From Streptomyces wedmorensis (GTDB lineage: Bacteria > Actinomycetota > Actinomycetes > Streptomycetales > Streptomycetaceae), in contig NZ_JNWK01000087.1 in the NCBI RefSeq assembly GCF_000716445.1, positions 1 to 21,513 on the forward strand: a DNA stretch of 21,513 nt. Direction: 5' to 3'. The position numbers were made by a program, and so were the translations under genes. Positions 1-7,223 of the stretch are shown here, piece after piece (position 1 is the first letter of the stretch; every line of letters begins with the position of its first letter). Under the pieces are notes generated by a model. It saw nothing but the letters and a program-made list of their open reading frames with translations. It made no database searches and was not told the DNA's origin.

Positions 1-23
1 CCCCCCCCCCCCCCCCCCCCCCC
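1..23. other. C homopolymer run at the window edge
   Basis: Twenty-three consecutive C bases open the window and are followed by more C/G-only sequence. No gene is visible from here to the ABC transporter start at 220. A run this long at an exact edge may be a contig end or a sequencing or assembly artefact. Confidence 0.6.
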
Positions 24-68
24 GGGGCCGCCCCCCCCCGGCCCCCCCCCCCCCGCCGCGCTCGCCCT

Positions 69-151
69 GCCCCGCCGCCCCGTCCTGCCCCCGCCTGCCG
101 GCCAGACCCTGCCCTGCCCGCCCCGCCCCGCCGCCCCGTCCTGCCCCCGCC
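69..151. repeat. 27-bp direct repeat in C-rich leader
   Basis: An exact 27-bp C-rich unit occurs at 69-95 and again at 125-151, a 56-bp period. Both copies contain the core CCGTCCTGCCCCCGCC. The surrounding sequence is low-complexity C/G. No coding potential is apparent, and whether the repeat has a function cannot be judged from one window. Confidence 0.7.
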
Positions 152-219
152 GCGGCCGGCCTGGCGGGACCGGGCGGGTCGACGGAGACTGGGAAGAGCG
201 GCCTGAGGGAGGAGACGGG

Positions 220-1188
220 ATGACCGACCTCGCCATCGAGACCGAGGGCCTGGTCAAGGTCTTCGGCACGAACCGCGCCGTCGACGGCGTCGACCTGCGG
301 GTCCCCGCCGGAACCGTCTACGGGGTCCTCGGACCCAACGGTGCCGGCAAGACCACCGCGGTGAAGATGCTCGCGACCCTGCTCCGCCCCGACGAGGGAC
401 GGGCCCGGGTCTTCGGCAAGGACGTCGTCGAGGACGCCGACACCGTGCGCGGCCGGGTCAGCCTCACCGGGCAGTACGCCTCCGTCGACGAGGACCTGAC
501 CGGCACCGAGAACCTCGTCCTGCTCGGCCGGCTCCTCGGCCACACCCGCCCCGCCGCCCGCGAGCGCTCCGCGCAGCTGCTCACCGCCTTCGGCCTGGAG
601 GAGGCCGCCGACCGGCAGGTCAAGAACTACTCGGGCGGCATGCGGCGGCGCATCGACATCGCCGCGTCCATCCTCAACACCCCCGACCTGCTCTTCCTCG
701 ACGAGCCGACGACCGGACTCGACCCGCGCAGCCGCAACCAGGTCTGGGACATCGTCCGCGCGGTGGTCGCCCAGGGCACCACCGTCCTGCTCACCACCCA
801 GTACCTGGACGAGGCGGACCGGCTGGCCTCCCGCATCGCCGTCATCGACCACGGGAAGGTGATCGCGGAGGGCACCAAGGGCGAGCTGAAGGCATCCGTC
901 GGCTCCGGATCGGTGCACGTGCGGCTCCGGGACCCCGGGCAGCGGCCGGCGGCCGAGCGGGTCCTCGGGGAGGCCCTGAGGGCCGGCGTCCAGCTCGACC
1001 CCGACCCGGTCGCGCTCACCGCCACCATCGACGGCCACGGCACGGACCTCGGGGCCGCGGAGCAGGCCGCGCGGGCGCTCGCGGAGCTGGCGCGGGCCGG
1101 GATCACCGTCGACGACTTCGCGCTCGGACAACCCAGCCTCGACGAGGTGTTCCTGGCGCTGACGGACAGGAAGGGAACGGCGGCATGA
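220..1188 (+). CDS. DrrA-type ABC transporter ATP-binding protein
   Basis: This 322-aa ATPase powers an ABC-2 exporter at the cytoplasmic face of the membrane. It has Walker A GPNGAGKT (38-45), a Q-loop in [10 protein letters not shown], a signature motif YSGGM (137-141) and Walker B LLFLDEP (157-163, catalytic Glu162). The H-loop position reads TTQYLDEAD, with Gln where many ABC proteins have His; this is usual in the daunorubicin-resistance DrrA family. The region after about residue 225 fits the C-terminal extension common in that family. The ATG follows a good SD, GGGAGGAG at 207-214. The stop overlaps the permease start by 4 bp, so the two are translationally coupled. Family assignment is strong; the exported substrate cannot be told, and no antibiotic gene cluster or dedicated regulator is next to it. 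Confidence 0.93.
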   Translation: MTDLAIETEGLVKVFGTNRAVDGVDLRVPAGTVYGVLGPNGAGKTTAVKMLATLLRPDEGRARVFGKDVVEDADTVRGRVSLTGQYASVDEDLTGTENLVLLGRLLGHTRPAARERSAQLLTAFGLEEAADRQVKNYSGGMRRRIDIAASILNTPDLLFLDEPTTGLDPRSRNQVWDIVRAVVAQGTTVLLTTQYLDEADRLASRIAVIDHGKVIAEGTKGELKASVGSGSVHVRLRDPGQRPAAERVLGEALRAGVQLDPDPVALTATIDGHGTDLGAAEQAARALAELARAGITVDDFALGQPSLDEVFLALTDRKGTAA

Positions 1189-2051
1189 CCACCGTCACCA
1201 CCGGCAAGGACAAACGGGCCGCCGACACCGCGGACTTCGTCGCCCCCCGGGCCGACGAGCTCGCGGCGCTGCTCACGGGACGCTCCCGCCCACCGCGCCC
1301 GAGCGCCCTCTCCGCCTCGATGACCTTCGGCTGGCGGGCCCTGCTGAAGATCAAGCACGTGCCGGAGCAGCTGTTCGACGTGACGGCGTTCCCGATCATG
1401 ATGGTGCTGATGTACACGTACCTCTTCGGGGGCGCGCTGGCCGGTTCGGTCTCCTCGTACGTCCAGTTCCTGCTGCCGGGCATCCTCGTGATGAGCGTCG
1501 TGATGATCACGATGTACACCGGTGTCTCCGTCAACACCGACATCGAGAAGGGCGTCTTCGACCGCTTCCGCACGCTGCCGATCTGGCGGCCCGCGCCGAT
1601 GGTCGGCTATCTCCTCGGCGACGTCGTGCGCTATCTGATCGCCTCCGCCGTGATGCTGGCGGTCGGCATGCTCATCGGCTACCGGCCGGACGGCGGGGCC
1701 GTCGGCGTCGCGCTCGGGGTCGTGCTGCTGCTGGTGTTCTCGTTCGCGTTCTCGTGGATCTGGACCATGTTCGGGCTGCTGCTGCGCAGCGAGAAGTCCG
1801 TCATGGGCGTCTCGATGATGGTGATCTTCCCGCTGACGTTCCTGTCCAACGTCTTCGTCGACCCGAGCACGATGCCGGGCTGGCTCCAGGCGTTCGTGAA
1901 CAACAGCCCGGTGACCCATCTGGCCACGTCGGTGCGGGAGCTGATGGCGGGCGAGTGGCCGGGCGCCGACATCGCCTGGACGCTGGGCTGGTCGGCGCTG
2001 TTCGTGGTCGTCTTCGGCGCGGTGACGATGCGGCTCTACAACCGCAGGTAG
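1185..2051 (+). CDS. DrrB-type ABC-2 transporter permease
   Basis: A 288-aa membrane subunit that forms the export channel with the preceding ATPase. After an N-terminal cytoplasmic tail of about 45 residues comes a segment [17 protein letters not shown], typical of DrrB-like ABC-2 permeases. About six hydrophobic helices can be placed near residues 68-88, 95-115, 138-165, 172-198, 207-225 and 264-282. The motif [15 protein letters not shown] between helices 2 and 3 is characteristic of the family. It starts within the ATGA overlap with the ATPase stop. The gene ends 19 bp before the convergent VOC gene. Small hydrophobic drugs or lipids are plausible substrates for the family, but nothing here identifies one. 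Confidence 0.92.
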   Translation: MTTVTTGKDKRAADTADFVAPRADELAALLTGRSRPPRPSALSASMTFGWRALLKIKHVPEQLFDVTAFPIMMVLMYTYLFGGALAGSVSSYVQFLLPGILVMSVVMITMYTGVSVNTDIEKGVFDRFRTLPIWRPAPMVGYLLGDVVRYLIASAVMLAVGMLIGYRPDGGAVGVALGVVLLLVFSFAFSWIWTMFGLLLRSEKSVMGVSMMVIFPLTFLSNVFVDPSTMPGWLQAFVNNSPVTHLATSVRELMAGEWPGADIAWTLGWSALFVVVFGAVTMRLYNRR

Positions 2052-2070
2052 GACGTGGGCCGTCCGGGTC

Positions 2071-2442
2071 TCACCTGCCCCGCGGGGTGGTCTGCTGGAC
2101 CGCCCAGCGGTTGCCGTCCGGGTCGGCGAAGTAGACGAACGAGCCCCAGGGCTGGTCGTCGATCGGGCTGACGTCGATGCCCCGGGCGCTGAGGTCGCCA
2201 TGGGCCTCCTCGATGGAGGCGACGACCACCTGCATGTTGTCCAGGGACCCCGGGGCCATCTCCGTGATGCCCTTGCCGAAGGCGATCGAGCAGGCCGAGC
2301 CCGGCGGGGTCATCTGCACGAAGCGGACGTCCTCGCTCACCGGGATGTCGTGGTCGGTGTGGAACCCGACCCGCTCGTAGAACTCCTTGGCCCGGTCGAT
2401 GTCGGTGACGGGCACGCCGATCAGCTCCAGTTTGATGTCCAT
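2071..2442 (-). CDS. VOC (glyoxalase/bleomycin-resistance fold) family protein
   Basis: A 123-aa protein of one VOC module, two beta-alpha-beta-beta-beta halves. The first half begins LELIGVPVTDIDRAKEFYERVGF (split: residues 5-16 and 17-27) and the second ends in YFADPDGNRWAVQQ (104-117), the usual C-terminal VOC signature. Metal ligands are not obvious, since the usual acidic residue in the last strand appears as Gln, so it may bind a ligand or act without the classic metal site. The frame stays open far upstream, but the ATG at 2442 is chosen because VOC homology begins there. That start lies 22 bp inside the upstream membrane-protein gene, suggesting coupled translation; no clear SD is seen. 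The substrate is unknown. Confidence 0.85.
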   Translation of the reverse strand: MDIKLELIGVPVTDIDRAKEFYERVGFHTDHDIPVSEDVRFVQMTPPGSACSIAFGKGITEMAPGSLDNMQVVVASIEEAHGDLSARGIDVSPIDDQPWGSFVYFADPDGNRWAVQQTTPRGR

Positions 2443-2966
2443 GAGGGCATCATGCGTCCGGCGGCGGACCGGCGCCTGCGGTGGTACGCGACGGCCACGG
2501 CGGCCAGCAGCACGGGCCAGGCCAGGAGCGGCGCGTAGCAGGTGATCAGCAGGGCGTCCTGGGCCGGTGTGGCCGGGATGCCCGGGCCGAGGTCCGCGTA
2601 GGAGGCGTACGCGCCCCAGCCGGCGAGCGCGCACAGCCCCGCGACGCCGGCGAAGGCCGCCGCCGTCGCGGCGGTCGCGTTCACCCGGCGTCCGCCGAGG
2701 AGCGGCATCCACCGGGGGAAGACCTCGCCCCAGGAGCGGACGAGCCCCAGGGTGAGGAAGGCGAGGAGCTCGGACACGACGCTGAGCGAGACCACGTACA
2801 GGGACTCCCCCGGGCCCATCGTGCCGAGCTCCGCGTCCTGCGTCACGGGCAGTCCGGCGACCAGCGCCAGGCGCCACAGCCCGGACGGCAGGGTGATCAG
2901 GGGGACGGCGTGCGCGGCGAGTACGGCCCAGCGGGGGACGTCGGGAAGTGCCTTCGGCTTCGTCAT
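2421..2966 (-). CDS. Conserved hypothetical four-helix membrane protein
   Basis: A 181-aa protein with hydrophobic segments near residues 14-36, 55-77, 102-122 and 137-162, ending in a basic cluster YHRRRRSAAGR, which suggests both termini face the cytoplasm. No catalytic motif is recognised. Its last 22 bases overlap the VOC gene, so the two probably share a transcript. The region before the ATG has no strong SD. Two hairpins at 3018-3072 separate it from the FMN reductase gene upstream on the same strand, so it is probably transcribed on its own with the VOC gene. Proteins of this general type are common in streptomycetes, but no function is known to me. Confidence 0.75.
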   Translation of the reverse strand: MTKPKALPDVPRWAVLAAHAVPLITLPSGLWRLALVAGLPVTQDAELGTMGPGESLYVVSLSVVSELLAFLTLGLVRSWGEVFPRWMPLLGGRRVNATAATAAAFAGVAGLCALAGWGAYASYADLGPGIPATPAQDALLITCYAPLLAWPVLLAAVAVAYHRRRRSAAGRMMPSWTSNWS

Positions 2967-3017
2967 GCGTCCAGCGTCCCGCCGCCCCGCGGCCCGGGCG
3001 TCGGTCGCGGGGCCGTT

Positions 3018-3072
3018 CCTCCTCCGCCGCGAGGGGGAGGAGGGGTCCTTCCGGCGGCTGTCCGGCCGCCGG
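3018..3072 (-). terminator. Tandem hairpins after the FMN reductase gene
   Basis: Two GC-rich inverted repeats lie just past the FMN reductase stop. The first pairs CCGGCGGC (3051-3058) with GCCGCCGG (3065-3072) around a 6-nt loop. The second pairs CCTCCTCC (3018-3025) with GGAGGAGG (3036-3043) around a 10-nt loop. Neither is followed by a T-run, as is usual for actinobacterial terminators. They are well placed to end the LLM/FMN reductase transcript. Confidence 0.55.
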
Positions 3073-3078
3073 GCCGGA

Positions 3079-3702
3079 TCAGTCCAGTCGCAGATCCGCC
3101 AGCCGGCGTTCGAAGGGGACCACCTCGTCCTCGTCGATCGTCCGGGACGGCCGCGCCGCGACCGCCTCGGCCAGTTCGCGGCCCGCCCGGGTGATCCGGG
3201 ACGGCAGCCCGTCCGTGTACTCGTCGCCGCCCGAGCCCCAGTCCTCCGACGCCGCGTACACGGCGGTCGGGACGGTCAGGGCGCGCAGGTAGGCGAAGAG
3301 CGGCCGCAGGGCGTGGTCCAGGACCAGCGAGTGGCGGGCCGTGCCGCCGGTCGCCCCGATGAGGACGGGGGTGCCGGTCAGCGCCGCCGGGTCGATCAGG
3401 TCGAAGAAGGACTTGAACAGACCGCTGTACGAGGCCGTGAAGACCGGGGTCACCGCGATGACGCCGTCCGCGCCGGTCACCGTGTCGATCGCCTCCCGGA
3501 GCTTCTCCGAGGGGAAGCCGGTGACGAGGTTCTTCGCGATGTCGACGGCGAGGTCGCGCAGTTCGACCACCTGGACGTCGACGGCGTACTCCTGCTCGGC
3601 GAGCCGGTAGCGGGCGGCCTGGAGCAGCCGGTCGGCGAGCAGCCGGGTGGAGGAGGGCGCGCTGAGTCCGGCGGACACGGCGACCAGCTTCAACGTCTGC
3701 AT
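3079..3702 (-). CDS. LLM-partnered FMN reductase, CE1759-like
   Basis: A 207-aa flavodoxin-fold NAD(P)H-dependent FMN reductase. It would supply reduced FMN to the adjacent monooxygenase. The N-terminal phosphate-binding loop reads SAGLSAPSSTR (10-20). PVFTASYSGLFKSFFD (86-101) and GATGGTARHS (116-125) match the flavin-binding loops of the NADPH_FMN_red family. The neighbour is the matching luciferase-like monooxygenase, 4 bp upstream on the same strand, which fits the known two-gene arrangement (CE1758/CE1759 type). The start is well supported by an SD, GAGGAGG, lying in the end of the monooxygenase gene. Length is normal for the family. The pair's physiological substrate is not established. 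Confidence 0.9.
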   Translation of the reverse strand: MQTLKLVAVSAGLSAPSSTRLLADRLLQAARYRLAEQEYAVDVQVVELRDLAVDIAKNLVTGFPSEKLREAIDTVTGADGVIAVTPVFTASYSGLFKSFFDLIDPAALTGTPVLIGATGGTARHSLVLDHALRPLFAYLRALTVPTAVYAASEDWGSGGDEYTDGLPSRITRAGRELAEAVAARPSRTIDEDEVVPFERRLADLRLD

Positions 3703-3706
3703 GGGG

Positions 3707-4789
3707 TCAGACCTCCTCGGTGGTGCGGGTGACGGCGGGGTGGAGCGGGGCGGTCTCCGGGACTCCGGCCGGGCGCAGGTTCGCGAACTCCTTGCGCAGC
3801 ACGGGAACGACCTCCTCGCCGAGGATGTCGAGCTGCTCCAGGACCGTCTTGAGGGGCAGTCCGGCGTGGTCGACGAGGAACAGCTGGCGCTGGTAGTCGC
3901 CCACGTAGTCGCGGAAGGACAGGGTGCGCTCGATGACCTCCTGCGGCGAGCCGACGGTCAGCGGGGTCTCGCGGCTGAACTCCTCCAGGGAGGGGCCGTG
4001 GCCGTAGACCGGCGCGTTGTCGAAGTACGGGCGGAACTCCCGTACCGCGTCCTGCGAGTTCTTCCGCATGAAGACCTGGCCGCCGAGGCCGACGATGGCC
4101 TGCTCGGCGGTGCCGTGGCCGTAGTGCGCGTACCGCTGCCGGTAGAGGCGGACCATCTTCTCGGTGTGCTGCTTGGGCCAGAAGATGTGGTTCGCGAAGA
4201 ACCCGTCGCCGTAGTACGCGGCCTGCTCGGCTATCTCGGGGGAGCGGATGGAGCCGTGCCAGACGAACGGCGGGACGCCGTCGAGCGGGCGCGGGGTGGA
4301 CGTGAATCCCTGGAGGGCGCTGCGGAACTTGCCCTCCCAGTCGACCACGTCCTCCCTCCACAGCTTGTGGAGGAGCGCGTAGTTCTCGATGGCGAGCGGG
4401 ATGCCCTGGCGGATGTCCTGGCCGAACCACGGATAGACCGGGCCGGTGTTGCCGCGGCCCATCATCAGGTCCACGCGGCCGTCGGCGAGGTGCTGGAGGG
4501 TCGCGTAGTCCTCGGCGATCTTCACCGGGTCGTTGGTGGTGATCAGGGTCGTGGAGGTGGACAGGACCAGGTTCTCGGTCCGGGCGGCGATGTGTCCGAG
4601 CAGGGTGGTGGGGGAGGACGGGACGAACGGCGGGTTGTGGTGCTCGCCGGTCGCGAAGACGTCGAGCCCGACCTCCTCCGCCTTGAGCGCAATCGCGAGG
4701 GTGTTCTTGATGCGCTCGTGCTCGGTGGGGGTGCGGCCGGTGGTGGGGTCGGTCGTCACGTCGCCGACGGTGAAGATCCCGAACTGCAT
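3707..4789 (-). CDS. Luciferase-like FMN-dependent monooxygenase, CE1758-like
   Basis: A 360-aa TIM-barrel flavin monooxygenase of the bacterial luciferase superfamily, probably using FMNH2 from the reductase encoded directly downstream. Visible family blocks are the N-terminal MQFGIFTVGDVTTDP (1-15), the active-site region ATGEHHNPPFVPSSP (46-60) and the stretch DPVKIAEDYATLQHLADGR (87-105). A GTG three codons upstream (4798) is also possible. The ATG at 4789 is preferred because GAGAGGTG lies at proper distance from it and only 2 bp before the GTG. The gene is read divergently from the 47-aa gene, across an AT-rich patch that could hold an operator. The substrate is unknown. Confidence 0.9.
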   Translation of the reverse strand: MQFGIFTVGDVTTDPTTGRTPTEHERIKNTLAIALKAEEVGLDVFATGEHHNPPFVPSSPTTLLGHIAARTENLVLSTSTTLITTNDPVKIAEDYATLQHLADGRVDLMMGRGNTGPVYPWFGQDIRQGIPLAIENYALLHKLWREDVVDWEGKFRSALQGFTSTPRPLDGVPPFVWHGSIRSPEIAEQAAYYGDGFFANHIFWPKQHTEKMVRLYRQRYAHYGHGTAEQAIVGLGGQVFMRKNSQDAVREFRPYFDNAPVYGHGPSLEEFSRETPLTVGSPQEVIERTLSFRDYVGDYQRQLFLVDHAGLPLKTVLEQLDILGEEVVPVLRKEFANLRPAGVPETAPLHPAVTRTTEEV

Positions 4790-4825
4790 CGTGCTCACCT
4801 CTCGCGGTGCGGTGCCTCGCGGCTT

Positions 4826-4856
4826 GTTGGTTGAATCTTAAACTGTCACGTCCAAC
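4826..4856. promoter_or_regulatory. AT-rich imperfect palindrome, candidate operator
   Basis: In very GC-rich surroundings, 4831-4842 reads TTGAATCTTAAA, a degenerate palindrome of form TTnAAnnTTnAA. It is flanked by GTTGG (4826-4830) and CCAAC (4852-4856), which form a second, outer inverted repeat. It lies about 40 bp before the monooxygenase start. Position and base composition suggest a promoter or repressor site for the flavin pair. No MarR, PadR or TetR gene lies in the window, so this is inference. Confidence 0.4.
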
Positions 4857-4887
4857 GGCGCGACCCCCCTCCCTATTCCGGCGCCCG

Positions 4888-4893
4888 TACCCT
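4888..4893 (+). promoter_or_regulatory. -10 box for a probable leaderless gene
   Basis: TACCCT fits the actinobacterial TAnnnT -10 pattern and is exactly 7 nt before the ATG at 4901. This is the spacing expected when transcription starts at the start codon. No good SD is present, and no convincing -35 box is seen. Confidence 0.4.
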
Positions 4894-4900
4894 GGATCCC

Positions 4901-5044
4901 ATGGCCGCGGACAAGACCTACGACAACGAACGCTGGAAGGAGCGGGGCGTCATGCTCCGCGTCTTCGTCTACGTTTTCGCCACCCACGCCTTCGCCGGCT
5001 TCGTCTGGCTCCTCTTCTACGTGGGGCAGAACGCCCAGAAGTGA
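4901..5044 (+). CDS. Small one-helix membrane protein, DUF6126-like
   Basis: A 47-aa protein. A charged N-terminal segment with NERWKERGVMLR (9-20) is followed by one hydrophobic helix, about residues 21-42 (VFVYVFATHAFAGFVWLLFY), and a short polar tail ending in QK. Length and the ERWKERGV...FVYVF pattern resemble small streptomycete membrane proteins I know as DUF6126; this match is from memory. Function is unknown. It lies in the divergent gap between the monooxygenase and cobL, 43 bp before cobL on the same strand. The upstream sequence suggests a leaderless transcript rather than SD-driven initiation. Confidence 0.75.
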   Translation: MAADKTYDNERWKERGVMLRVFVYVFATHAFAGFVWLLFYVGQNAQK

Positions 5045-5074
5045 CCGTGCGGTAAGCCCCGCCGCCACCTCACG

Positions 5075-5080
5075 TAAAGT
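5075..5080 (+). promoter_or_regulatory. -10 box for leaderless cobL
   Basis: TAAAGT lies exactly 7 nt before the GTG start of cobL at 5088. The sequence between them, CCCCGAC, has no SD character. The layout predicts a leaderless cobL mRNA starting at or next to the GTG. A -35 box is not evident. Confidence 0.55.
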
Positions 5081-5087
5081 CCCCGAC

Positions 5088-6365
5088 GTGAACGCTGCGA
5101 TATCGGTGGTGTCGGTCGTCGGGATCGGCGCGGACGGCTGGGACGGGCTCCCCGAGAGCTCCCGCCGGCTCCTGCGCGACGCCGAGGTCCTCATCGGAGG
5201 CCCCCGCCAGCTCGACCTGCTGGACCCCGCCGACTGCGGAGGCGAGCGGATCGCCTGGCCCTCCCCGCTCCGCCCCGCCGTCCCCGGACTGCTCGCCGCC
5301 CACGAGGGCCGCGCGATCGTCGTCCTCGCCAGCGGCGACCCGTCGTTCCACGGCATCGCCCGCACCCTCGCGGAGACCGCCGGGGCCGACCGCCTGCGGG
5401 TCCACCCCCACCCGTCGTCCGTCTCGTACGCCTGCGCCCGCCTCGGCTGGGCCCTGGAGGCCGTCGAGACCGTGTCGCTGGTGGCCAGGCCGCTCGGGGC
5501 GCTCGCCGCCGCCCTCCACCCCGGCCGCCGGGTCCTCGTCCTCGGCGAAGGCCCCGGGACACCCGCCGACGTCGCCGCGTACCTCCGCGCGACCGGCTGG
5601 GGCGGCACCCGGATCCGGGTCCTCGAACAGCTCGGCGGGCCCCGCGAGCGGGTCCTCGACGCCACCGCCGACGACTGGCCGCACGAGCGGACCGACGCCC
5701 TCCACGTGCTCGCCCTGGACTGCGTACGCGACCCGGGCACGCTGCGGCTCGGCGCGACGCCCGGCCTCCCCGACGAGGCGTACGAACACGACGGACAGCT
5801 CACCAAGCGGTACGTGCGGGCCGCCACGCTCGCCGCCCTCGCACCCGCACCCGGCGAACTCCTCTGGGACATCGGCGGCGGATCGGGTTCGATCGGCATC
5901 GAATGGATGCGGACCCACCGCTCCTGCCGGGCGGTCGCCGTCGAGAAGTCCCCGGAGCGCGCCGCGCGCATCACCCGCAACGCCGACGCGCTCGGCGTCC
6001 CCGCCCTGCGGGTCGTCACGGGCCCCGCCCCCGCCGCCCTCGCCGGGCTGCCCACCCCCGACGCCGTCTTCATCGGCGGCGGCCTGACCGCACCCGGCCT
6101 CCTCGACGCCTGCTGGGACGCGCTCCCGGCCGGCGGCCGGCTCGTCGCCAACACCGTGACCCTCGAATCCGAGGCGCTGCTCGCCGACCGCTACCGCCGC
6201 CACGGCGGCGAACTGATCCGGCTCGCCGTCTCCGCCGCCGTCCCCGTCGGCGGCTTCACCGGCTGGCGCCAGGCGATGCCCGTCACACAGTGGTCCGTGA
6301 CCAAGGGCTCCGTGACCGAAGCCTCCGTGACCAGGGGTTCCGTAACCAAGGAAGAGGAAGCATGA
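5088..6365 (+). CDS. cobL: Precorrin-6Y C5,15-methyltransferase (decarboxylating), CbiE-CbiT fusion
   Basis: A 425-aa two-domain enzyme of corrin synthesis. It methylates C5 and C15 of precorrin-6B and decarboxylates the C12 acetate side chain, giving precorrin-8X. The N-terminal CbiE-like tetrapyrrole methylase domain (about 5-205) shows VVGIGADGWDGL (10-21) and ASGDPSFHGI (81-90). The C-terminal CbiT-like domain (about 235-395) carries the SAM-binding glycine loop LLWDIGGGSGSIGIEW (258-273). The fused form matches CobL of the oxygen-dependent pathway. The GTG start is chosen because homology begins there and TAAAGT lies 7 nt upstream. The protein ends in an unusual tail of four SVT-containing pentapeptides encoded by a 15-bp tandem repeat. 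Its stop overlaps the cobM start (ATGA). Confidence 0.95.
   Translation: MNAAISVVSVVGIGADGWDGLPESSRRLLRDAEVLIGGPRQLDLLDPADCGGERIAWPSPLRPAVPGLLAAHEGRAIVVLASGDPSFHGIARTLAETAGADRLRVHPHPSSVSYACARLGWALEAVETVSLVARPLGALAAALHPGRRVLVLGEGPGTPADVAAYLRATGWGGTRIRVLEQLGGPRERVLDATADDWPHERTDALHVLALDCVRDPGTLRLGATPGLPDEAYEHDGQLTKRYVRAATLAALAPAPGELLWDIGGGSGSIGIEWMRTHRSCRAVAVEKSPERAARITRNADALGVPALRVVTGPAPAALAGLPTPDAVFIGGGLTAPGLLDACWDALPAGGRLVANTVTLESEALLADRYRRHGGELIRLAVSAAVPVGGFTGWRQAMPVTQWSVTKGSVTEASVTRGSVTKEEEA
6291..6350 (+). repeat. 15-bp tandem repeat, four copies, in the cobL 3' end
   Basis: Four in-frame 15-bp units at 6291-6305, 6306-6320, 6321-6335 and 6336-6350 share the core TCCGTGACC (last copy TCCGTAACC). 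They encode WSVTK, GSVTE, ASVTR and GSVTK. They lie after the CbiT domain and just before the cobM SD. Confidence 0.9.
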
Positions 6366-7111
6366 CCGTCTACTTCATCGGAGCGGGCCCCGGCGCGGCC
6401 GATCTCATCACCGTGCGCGGCGCGCGGACCCTGGCGAAGTGCGGCGTCTGCCTCTACGCCGGCTCGCTCGTCCCCACCGAACTGCTCGCCGAGTGCCCGC
6501 CGGACGCCACCCTGATCGACACGGCCCAGCTCGACCTGGACCGGATCGTCGCCGAGATCGCCCGCGCCCACGAGGCCGGCCAGGACGTGGCCCGGCTGCA
6601 CTCCGGTGACCCGTCCGTGTTCAGCGCGGTCGCCGAGCAGATGCGCCGCCTCGACGCCCTCGACATCCCGTACGAGGTCGTGCCGGGCGTCCCGGCGTTC
6701 GCGGCCGCCGCCGCCGCGCTCAAGCGGGAACTGACCGTGCCGACCGTCGGCCAGACCGTCATCCTCACCCGCATCTCCCAGCAGGCCACCCCGATGCCCG
6801 AGGGCGAGGACCTCGCCACCCTCGGCCGCAGCGGCGCCCTGCTCGTCCTCCACCTCGGCGCCCGCTACGTCGACCGCATCGTCTCCGAGCTGGTCCCCCA
6901 CTACGGCGTCGACTGCCCCGCCGCCGTCGTCGCCATGGCCAGCCGCCCCGACGAGCTCGTCCTGCGCGGCACCCTGGAGGACATCGCCGACCAGGTGAAG
7001 GCCTCCGGCATCACCAAGACGGCCGTCATCATCGTCGGCCGCACCCTCGCCGCCTCCGAGTTCCGCGACAGCCACCTGTACGACCCGGCCCGCGACCGCC
7101 ACACCTGCTGA
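6362..7111 (+). CDS. cobM: Precorrin-4 C11-methyltransferase
   Basis: A 249-aa SAM-dependent tetrapyrrole methylase that methylates C11 of precorrin-4 to give precorrin-5. The N-terminal motif FIGAGPGAADLITVRG (5-20), the LHSGDPSVFSAVAEQ block (79-93) and VVPGVPAF (106-113) are the standard family signatures, and the length is normal for CobM/CbiF. The frame is open upstream through cobL, but the ATG at 6362 is clearly right: GGAAGAGGAAG precedes it and homology begins there. It overlaps the cobL stop by 4 bp, so the two are coupled. A strong hairpin at 7181-7206 follows. CobM and CbiF are close in sequence; the CobG/CobN context supports cobalt-free precorrin-4 as substrate. Confidence 0.95.
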   Translation: MTVYFIGAGPGAADLITVRGARTLAKCGVCLYAGSLVPTELLAECPPDATLIDTAQLDLDRIVAEIARAHEAGQDVARLHSGDPSVFSAVAEQMRRLDALDIPYEVVPGVPAFAAAAAALKRELTVPTVGQTVILTRISQQATPMPEGEDLATLGRSGALLVLHLGARYVDRIVSELVPHYGVDCPAAVVAMASRPDELVLRGTLEDIADQVKASGITKTAVIIVGRTLAASEFRDSHLYDPARDRHTC

Positions 7112-7180
7112 CGGACCCGGCGGCACCGCCACGGCCCCCGGCACGACGACGGCAGGCACGACGGTCCCGCACACGACGAC

Positions 7181-7206
7181 GGCCGGACCCCCACACGGGT
7201 CCGGCC
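7181..7206. terminator. Bidirectional hairpin between cobM and the bL37-like gene
   Basis: GGCCGGACCC (7181-7190) pairs perfectly with GGGTCCGGCC (7197-7206) around the 6-nt loop CCACAC. This 10-bp stem lies between convergent genes, 69 bp after cobM and 17 bp past the end of the small minus-strand gene. It could end transcription from both sides. Confidence 0.8.
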
Positions 7207-7223
7207 TCCGTCATCGCCACGGC

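Noticed and set aside
2443..2877. N-terminal extension of the VOC protein to a 268-aa form
   Set aside because: The added part is Arg/Gly/Pro-rich, has no homology character and overlaps the membrane-protein gene in another frame. VOC homology starts at 2442.
3079..4789. Link between the FMN reductase pair and 5,6-dimethylbenzimidazole or B12 synthesis
   Set aside because: Reduced FMN is used by BluB, but this pair matches a separate luciferase-type duo and no bluB is visible. Proximity alone is not support.
3647..4834. 395-codon plus-strand frame over the flavin monooxygenase
   Set aside because: The minus-strand frame has clear family motifs and an SD. The plus-strand translation is Gly/Val/Glu-rich and featureless.
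5070..6203. Long minus-strand frame over cobL
   Set aside because: Low-complexity translation opposite a strongly supported CbiE-CbiT fusion; composition shadow.
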